Source: Solibaculum_A intestinale
GTDB lineage: Bacteria; Bacillota; Clostridia; Oscillospirales; Acutalibacteraceae
DNA: 64,000 nt
NCBI RefSeq assembly: GCF_040096205.1
Contig: NZ_JBBMFD010000008.1
Coordinates: forward strand, 1 to 64,000
Direction of reading: 5' to 3'
Shown here: piece after piece, positions 59,219 through 64,000 of the stretch
Position numbering within the stretch: the first letter of the stretch is position 1
Layout of the letters: every line of letters starts with the position of its first letter
The notes under the pieces: model-generated
What the model was told of the DNA's origin: nothing
Database searches by the model: none
Seen by the model: the letters and a program-made list of their open reading frames with translations, nothing else
Translations under genes and position numbers: made by a program

Positions 59219-59421
59219 CAAAGAAGTAGAATATTTTGGTTATAAAGTCTGTGCTGTTTGAGCTTTCGCAGGCGTTTCATCAAAAGGGGCACCATTTCCC
59301 GGTCTATCTTCCGGTACTGCGCCGTAATTTGCTTTTTGGTCTCCAGGATAGCCCGCGGATCATCTTTGGGATATTGCCGCTGTATCCAGTGAAAGAGCTT
59401 CTTTCCCGCTATGTACTTCAT
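59218..59421 (-). CDS. Small basic protein, unknown function
   Basis: A 67-residue, Lys/Arg-rich helical protein: MKYIAGKKLFHWIQRQY, then DPRAILETKKQITAQYRKIDRE and MVPLLMKRLRKLKQHRLY. No signal peptide or Cys. AAAGGAG lies nine bases before the ATG at 59421; a GTG one codon earlier is possible. It overlaps the next gene by the TGATG motif. Not recognised; possibly the first part of a three-gene unit with the membrane protein and the VOC protein. Confidence 0.6.
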   Translation of the reverse strand: MKYIAGKKLFHWIQRQYPKDDPRAILETKKQITAQYRKIDREMVPLLMKRLRKLKQHRLYNQNILLL

Positions 59422-59683
59422 CACTTGTTTCTCCTTTCCGGCTGTGTTTTATGAATGATCCTCCTTTCATTCAATCACTTATCGGTACAAGAAATTTCCC
59501 TGTTCTGAGCCAGGCACAAAGCCCCTATTTTGTAGAATCATTTTTCCTTTGCTAAAGCCCCCTTCCATGAGACCGGCGGAAAAAAGACGGTTCCCATTTG
59601 GCCGAGCCTGGATAATCATTTGGTCCTTCCTGCAAGTCTATAAACATGCAGACGAGCCGGACTGCCGCCTGTCCTCCTTTAAC
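59422..59683. other. Intergenic region without a supported gene
   Basis: About 260 bases upstream of the two small genes. It includes a good ribosome-like sequence (AAAGGAGG) followed by no credible long frame, and no clear promoter. Confidence 0.4.
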
Positions 59684-59726
59684 GGAGAAAAAGCCGGAGC
59701 AAGCGGGTGAAACGCTTGGCTCCGGC
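59684..59726 (-). terminator. Terminator of the flavodiiron gene
   Basis: On the minus strand GCCGGAGC-CAAGCG and CGCTTG-CTCCGGC-type arms (one bulge) followed by TTTTTC. Confidence 0.85.
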
Positions 59727-59785
59727 GTAAAAACAAGAGGGTACAGCCCTTGGAAAAACGCCGGGCGCGGCTAATGCCGTTTTCC

Positions 59786-60997
59786 TCAGGCGTTTTGGGA
59801 CAGGGAGGCCAGGATGCTGTCTTTGAGCTGCATCAGGGCGGCCATCCCGTCGTTCTTGAGGGACGACTTGATCGTCACCACCGGCTTTAAAACCGAAATG
59901 TCCTTCAATTCGGACAGCAAGTCCATCGTCTGCTTGCCGGCCGCCGGCGCCCAGGAACCGTTTTCAATCAATCCCACCGTCCGGTTTTGCAGATTGAGGG
60001 CCTTCATATCGTGCAGGAAATTCAGCATCGCCGGATAGACGCCGTTGTTGTAAGTGGGCATCGCCAGCACCAGATGGCTGCACCGGAACACCTCGGAGAT
60101 AAGGGTGGAAACGTGCGTGCTGGAAACGTCGTACACCGTGATGCTTTTTACGCCGCCTTCGGCCAAAGCGCCGGCCAGGATGTTGACCGCGTTCTCCGTG
60201 TCTCCGTACATGGAGGCGTACAGCAGAGCCACTGCCTTTTCCTCCGGTTCATATCGGCTCCAGCGGTCGTATTTATCCAGCAGCCAAACCAAATCGCTGC
60301 GCCACACCACGCCGTGAAGGGGGCAGATCACACGGATGTCCAGCCCGGAAAGCTTTTTGAGCGCATTTTGCACCTGAGGTCCGTATTTGCCGACGATATT
60401 TCCATAATAGCGCCTGGCGTCCGCCAGCCAATCCTGCTCAAACCGTACCTCGTCGTTAAACAGGTTGCCGCTTAACGCCCCGAAGCTGCCGAAGGCGTCC
60501 GCGGAAAAGAGCAGATGCTCGCTTTCCTCATAGGTCATCATGACCTCCGGCCAATGCACCATCGGCGTAAAATAAAAGCGCAGCGTGTGTTCTCCCAGGG
60601 ACAGCGTATCCCGTTCCTTTACGATAACCGTGCGGTCCTCTAGATCAAACGCATAAAACTGCTGGATCAGCCCGATGGTTTTGGCGTTGCCTACTACTTT
60701 CATGGACGGAAATCGCAGCATCAGCTCCTCTATATTGGCGCAGTGGTCCGGTTCCATGTGGTTAACAACCAGGTAATCAAGAGGGCGCCCGTCCAGCGTA
60801 TGCAGGATGTTTTCAAAAAACTGCCGGGAAATGGAGGAATCCACCGTATCGATCAAGGCGGTTTTTTGATCCAGAATCAGATAAGAATTATACGTGATCC
60901 CACGGGGAATGGGGAATAGGTTTTCAAAGAGGGCTAGACGGCGGTCACAGCCGCCTACCCAGAAAACGGTCTGCGTGACTTTTCTCGTGCAATACAT
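59786..60997 (-). CDS. Flavodiiron protein (FprA-type O2/NO reductase)
   Basis: A 403-residue two-domain enzyme: an N-terminal metallo-beta-lactamase diiron domain and a C-terminal flavodoxin domain. The iron ligands lie in NHMEPDHCANIEEL (HxExDH), VHWPEVM, SADAFGSFG and CPLHGVVWR; ASMYGDTENAV is the FMN loop. It reduces O2 to water or NO to N2O and protects strict anaerobes. ATG at 60997 follows AAGGGAGAG; the in-frame extension upstream is rejected because it lies in the leader. Monocistronic. Confidence 0.94.
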   Translation of the reverse strand: MYCTRKVTQTVFWVGGCDRRLALFENLFPIPRGITYNSYLILDQKTALIDTVDSSISRQFFENILHTLDGRPLDYLVVNHMEPDHCANIEELMLRFPSMKVVGNAKTIGLIQQFYAFDLEDRTVIVKERDTLSLGEHTLRFYFTPMVHWPEVMMTYEESEHLLFSADAFGSFGALSGNLFNDEVRFEQDWLADARRYYGNIVGKYGPQVQNALKKLSGLDIRVICPLHGVVWRSDLVWLLDKYDRWSRYEPEEKAVALLYASMYGDTENAVNILAGALAEGGVKSITVYDVSSTHVSTLISEVFRCSHLVLAMPTYNNGVYPAMLNFLHDMKALNLQNRTVGLIENGSWAPAAGKQTMDLLSELKDISVLKPVVTIKSSLKNDGMAALMQLKDSILASLSQNA

Positions 60998-61107
60998 AGA
61001 ATGTATCTCTCCCTTCAAAGCTTTCGTGTCCTTAAAGGCCGGAGCATGTCCCAATTGCCAAAATGCACGGCCTTGCCTGGACAACAACCGTGGATGACTC
61101 TTTTTGG

Positions 61108-61136
61108 ATTATAGCATAGTCCGGATAGAGGAACAA
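61108..61136 (-). promoter_or_regulatory. Promoter of the flavodiiron gene
   Basis: On the minus strand TTGTTC, 17 bases, TATAAT. Confidence 0.7.
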
Positions 61137-61530
61137 GAATCTGAAAATCAGATACGGATTCAGTTTCACGGCAGCGCCCATATAGCAGGGTCCTTTCCGT
61201 GTTCTCCGGCTCGTCTGAAAACGTTCGTTTTTATCCTTGGATGAAACGGGTATTGCTAAACAGAAACCTTCTTAAAAAGTCGCTGTTTTTGCAGGAACGT
61301 TCTTCCTCCGGTTTGCACGGTTTTGGTAAAAGGGAGGCAAAAAGGGACCGCCCTGCTTTCGTAGGGCGTGTCCCTTAAAAATACGCTTCATTCAGGCCTT
61401 CACCTTGCCCGAAACAAAATTCAAACAAGCCTCGTCTATTTTTCAGTACTGCGATCCAAAATGGATAAAACCCGCTTTGCCCGATCTTAGTACCCGTTCA
61501 AAAAGTGATGTGTTATGGACATCATGGCTT
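61137..61530. other. Intergenic region with a terminator and no gene
   Basis: About 390 bases. It holds a hairpin (AAGGGACCGCCCT / AGGGCGTGTCCCTT, 61342-61376) that serves the GIY-YIG gene on the minus strand, and nothing else that I can support. Confidence 0.6.
61342..61376 (-). terminator. Terminator of the GIY-YIG gene
   Basis: On the minus strand AAGGGACACGCCCT and AGGGCGGTCCCTT (two mismatches) followed by TTTTTG. Confidence 0.75.
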
Positions 61531-62382
61531 TTATGATTTTTCTAGCTCCTTCAACGTTTTTCCGTTATATTTCCACATTCGGGGACCAGCGGTATTTCCG
61601 CCGCTTATGATGACCGCCGCCCTACTTGGGCTGTTACAGGGAATGTCTCTTACAACCACCAGTTCATTTTCATTTTGGCTTTCCACAATTGCGCCGTCGT
61701 GTTCTAATGTAGCGCGGATATCCCTGATGTTTTGGCTGGCAGATTTACGAAAACTCTTCGAAGCGGTAGAGCCGGCCAATAATACATACTTCCCGTCTCG
61801 AATCGCCATTTTACCAAGATAGTTTTTTATTCGATATTCATATATGATTTCATTTTCTTTTGGCAATTCGGAGTTATAAGACAACGGCTTAAAGAAGGAT
61901 AGGTTCAATACATTGACCAGCAATTGTATTGCTTCTAAGAATTGCTGCACTTCCGCTTTATCCACCTCGGAGATGGTGGGCTTCGATGAGATATTGATAT
62001 TATCCAATTTCACACGTTTTACTTCTTTTGCAATATCAATCAACTTGGATTCCAAATATTTTATTTGTGTTTTCGTTAGATATTCATCTTTCGATGTAAA
62101 CACAAATGCATCTGTCCAAAACTCTTTGTTGACGCCATGGCTTTTTATTCGTTCCGATACCGGATCGCCTTCTCCAATATAAAGAATTGGCTTGGATTGT
62201 TCGTCTATGGAGTTTCCATATAGCATATAGACGCCCGGGCGTCTAGATTCATCTCTTTCCAGAAAGTCCTTTAGCAAAGGACGGGGGAACACGGTTGCTT
62301 TTATCGTCATATTGGAAATTTCAAGCGTTTTTAATCCATCCGGATTGTCTTTGACTAGAAATGTTCTTATCAATCGCCCCAT
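61531..62382 (-). CDS. GIY-YIG nuclease domain protein with DUF4357 C terminus
   Basis: A 283-residue protein. Residues ~48-135 have the GIY-YIG core (GVYMLYG ... ILYIGEGD and the later Arg/Glu positions in DEYLTKTQIKYLESKLID), a small endonuclease fold. The end has the DUF4357 pattern YVLLAGSTASKSFRKSA ... MWKYNGKTLKELE. GIY-YIG/DUF4357 proteins occur in mobile and defence regions; nothing beside it fixes the role. AT-rich compared with the window, suggesting transfer. Terminator 150 bases downstream. Confidence 0.85.
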   Translation of the reverse strand: MGRLIRTFLVKDNPDGLKTLEISNMTIKATVFPRPLLKDFLERDESRRPGVYMLYGNSIDEQSKPILYIGEGDPVSERIKSHGVNKEFWTDAFVFTSKDEYLTKTQIKYLESKLIDIAKEVKRVKLDNINISSKPTISEVDKAEVQQFLEAIQLLVNVLNLSFFKPLSYNSELPKENEIIYEYRIKNYLGKMAIRDGKYVLLAGSTASKSFRKSASQNIRDIRATLEHDGAIVESQNENELVVVRDIPCNSPSRAAVIISGGNTAGPRMWKYNGKTLKELEKS

Positions 62383-62495
62383 GCCCTGTCACATCCCTTT
62401 TGATCATAATTGCATTATATCAGAACATCTACTTTCTGTCATCCAATTTTCTCATTGAGCATATCGAATGCATTTCGTCTCGCAGCCCCACATAG

Positions 62496-62533
62496 AGCAA
62501 AAGGCTGCCGACCATGGTCGGCAGCCTTTTGCT
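62496..62533 (-). terminator. Terminator of the gtrA operon
   Basis: AGCAAAAGGCTGCCGACC and GGTCGGCAGCCTTTTGCT form a perfect 18-bp palindrome with only AT between the arms. It lies 158 bases after the gtrA stop on the minus strand; the palindrome can also work for the plus strand. Confidence 0.88.
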
Positions 62534-62690
62534 TGGGTACCTCAAACGGTTAATATTGAAATCCAAACCATCAAAGCTGTAAATCATGCCTTAATATAAT
62601 AATTGAAAGCCTCACGCTTGCCGCATTATGAAAGCAATAAACCGTTCTCTATACATCGGGCACGAGCATCAAATCAAACTTTCCTTTCCG

Positions 62691-63113
62691 TCACTCCAAA
62701 AACAACTTCCGCGTTATAAAGTTAAAGACCATGACAATTGCCGTCGCCACAATTTTGACCAGCTTATAGCTCCAATGTATACAATCGACCCCAACCCACA
62801 TCAACAGTTCGGTCAGTAGAAGTCCAATCACACTGAACACGATAAAAAAGATAAAATTACGCATCTTTCCGTGGTTTTTATTTGCATCAAAAACAAAGCG
62901 GACGCTTAAGATATAGTTTACAATCACAGAAATTGTGAAAGAAATTGCAGCCGCCACAAGGTATTGCACATTGAAAAGTTCCTTTAGCGCCAGCATGATC
63001 CCATAATCAATCACAAAACAAAGCACGCCGACCCCAGAAAATTTCACGATTTGTGCAAATAATTTTTTTAAATCTTCGATCCGTATTTTTTTATGATTTA
63101 CGTTCAATTTCAA
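62691..63113 (-). CDS. GtrA-family membrane protein
   Basis: A 140-residue protein with four membrane segments: IVKFSGVGVLCFVIDYGIMLAL, VAAAISFTISVIVNYILSV, FIFFIVFSVIGLLLTELLM and KLVKIVATAIVMVFNFITRK. FSGVGVLCFVIDYGI and FNFITRK are GtrA signatures. GtrA members flip undecaprenyl-linked sugars or help glycosyltransferases in cell-wall glycosylation. It overlaps the end of the upstream membrane protein by 23 bases, so the pair is co-translated. AT-rich. Confidence 0.9.
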   Translation of the reverse strand: MKLNVNHKKIRIEDLKKLFAQIVKFSGVGVLCFVIDYGIMLALKELFNVQYLVAAAISFTISVIVNYILSVRFVFDANKNHGKMRNFIFFIVFSVIGLLLTELLMWVGVDCIHWSYKLVKIVATAIVMVFNFITRKLFLE

Positions 63114-64000
63114 GTTCTCTTTTCTTATATTCCTTTTTCTTTTTACTCACATGGCCCGTTTTAGATTCCACAAAAATTGCATATGGAACCACCAGCAAAG
63201 CCATCTCGATGGTCTCGATCACAAATCTGGGATCTTGTGACGGCGTTGTAATAATCATGAGCACATCAAAGATCGCGATGGGAACCAGTGCAATCAAATC
63301 CGCTCTGCGCCGCTTCAGCAGCAATATTGCAACACTGATGATCAAAAAGAACAAGCAGTATCCGCCCCGCCAGCATAAATCTTGAAGAATCGGAGACTGA
63401 AACGTAAACATTCCATAGTTCTGAATTATTGGATACGCTCCCTTATAAGTGATCCCTTCATTTGGCGCCACATTGACGAGCGCCCAATTATATCCATCGT
63501 TCGGCTGCGCAATTTGCCACAGGATCGAACTTGGATCCAGCAGGCGTGAAGCATAGAATACCGGATGATGAATAAAAATTTCCGCGTTCATCCGAATGAG
63601 CTGCTTTCCGAACCCTTCCTTTTCAATCAAATCATTGATTTTCGCAATACGTTCCGCGCCAATTTTTCCCCACGTTCTGCTTGCGTCATCAATCCAGTAT
63701 TTGTTATATACATTGCCCCATTCATCCAACGGCATGACCTGTTCGAGCAACGCTACATCATTCTCATCCAATTCGATGCCGTCATGAACCGCAGCGCTAA
63801 TCATATAAAGCGGGCTGCCATATGTTACATACGCCGGATTCGGTTCGGCTTTTAATACATGTTCCCCAACGTACGATACGGTTCCGTTTAATACAAGCGC
63901 ACAAAGTGTGACAACCGATCCGAGCAGCAGCTTTTTGTACTTCTTTTTCCCGACCAGGTACACAAGAGCGATCAGTATGCCAAGAAGAGCCGGAACGCTG
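63091..64000 (-). CDS. Polytopic membrane protein, 5' end beyond the window
   Basis: The visible C-terminal part is at least 303 residues. The frame stays open to the window edge: the bases after 63963 continue it as SVPALLGILIALVYLVGKKKYKK, a membrane segment. So a GTG at 63961-63963 is probably not the true start. The protein has two early segments, a ~190-residue outer region (VTYGSPLYMISAAVHDGIELDENDV, NAEIFIHHPVFYASRLLDP), and two to three closing segments with an RRR/KKKK tail. It shares its plan with the protein at 56721. The role is probably cell-surface glycosylation with GtrA, an inference. Partial. Confidence 0.7.
   Translation of the reverse strand, partial: SVPALLGILIALVYLVGKKKYKKLLLGSVVTLCALVLNGTVSYVGEHVLKAEPNPAYVTYGSPLYMISAAVHDGIELDENDVALLEQVMPLDEWGNVYNKYWIDDASRTWGKIGAERIAKINDLIEKEGFGKQLIRMNAEIFIHHPVFYASRLLDPSSILWQIAQPNDGYNWALVNVAPNEGITYKGAYPIIQNYGMFTFQSPILQDLCWRGGYCLFFLIISVAILLLKRRRADLIALVPIAIFDVLMIITTPSQDPRFVIETIEMALLVVPYAIFVESKTGHVSKKKKEYKKRELEIERKS

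Noticed and set aside
62628..62819. Plus-strand open frame overlapping the gtrA 3' end
   Set aside because: No promoter, no ribosome site and no protein features; antisense to gtrA.

Overview
The window looks like chromosome of a GC-rich, anaerobic, low-oxygen-tolerant Firmicute of the Clostridia, most like an Oscillospirales/Ruminococcaceae gut organism. The basis is a full-length pyruvate:ferredoxin oxidoreductase, an FabV-type enoyl reductase, a flavodiiron protein, the Firmicute-type glgB-glgC-glgD-glgA order, strong AGGAGG ribosome sites with occasional TTG/GTG starts, and TTGACA/TATAAT promoters. This assignment is an inference from gene content; no ribosomal RNA is present.

Layout. 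0-5.9 kb: thiC behind a TPP riboswitch with an attenuator (minus), an auxin-efflux-type permease, a class I aminotransferase, trpS, and aroK. 6.0-10.9 kb: a compact transcription unit made only of phage-type tail-fibre/baseplate and lysis genes (BppU-like protein, two small proteins, an amidase with four LysM repeats). It starts at a TATAAT followed by a LexA-like CGAAC-N4-GTTTG box and ends at a strong terminator. 11-13.7 kb: a GH1 beta-glucosidase and three small XRE-type regulators, two of them divergent around an AT-rich promoter region. 13.7-21.4 kb: CorC-like membrane protein, nifJ, another XRE protein, a foldase-like lipoprotein, and four tRNAs (Gly, Arg, His, Gln). 21.7-28.4 kb: two overlapping tiny genes, a GH43-like hydrolase, a rhaM-like mutarotase, a DeoR/sorbose-phosphate reductase/SDR operon, and fabV. 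28.6-33.7 kb: guaB with a structured leader, a small membrane protein, an M23 peptidase, an IspD/TarI cytidylyltransferase, a gamma-carbonic anhydrase and tRNA-Gln(CTG). 34-41 kb: an XRE-type regulator and the glycogen operon. 41-49.4 kb: YitT-type protein, glmS, purA, purB (with an attenuated leader), an HSL-type esterase and pgeF with a Cys-rich N-terminal extension. 49.6-56.4 kb: a uronate-type locus (three TIM-barrel isomerases, a Gfo/Idh/MocA oxidoreductase, uxuA, a mannonate/fructuronate-type SDR) divergent from an AraC regulator. 56.7-64 kb: a patchier, partly AT-rich region with polytopic membrane proteins, GtrA, a GIY-YIG/DUF4357 protein, a VOC protein, two tiny coupled genes and a flavodiiron protein.

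The genes together describe a fermenter that stores glycogen (glg operon), oxidises pyruvate with ferredoxin, takes sugars and uronates from plant or host glycans (GH1, GH43, uxuA, sorbose/sorbitol-type operon), and makes its own purines and thiamine. The most unusual items are the free-standing, apparently SOS-controlled phage baseplate/lysin unit, the transporter-less uronate locus with an oxidoreductase plus three isomerases, the orphan leader RNAs before purB and guaB, the Cys-rich/PgeF fusion, and two sets of tiny translationally coupled genes. All calls were made by reading the sequence; no database search was run.
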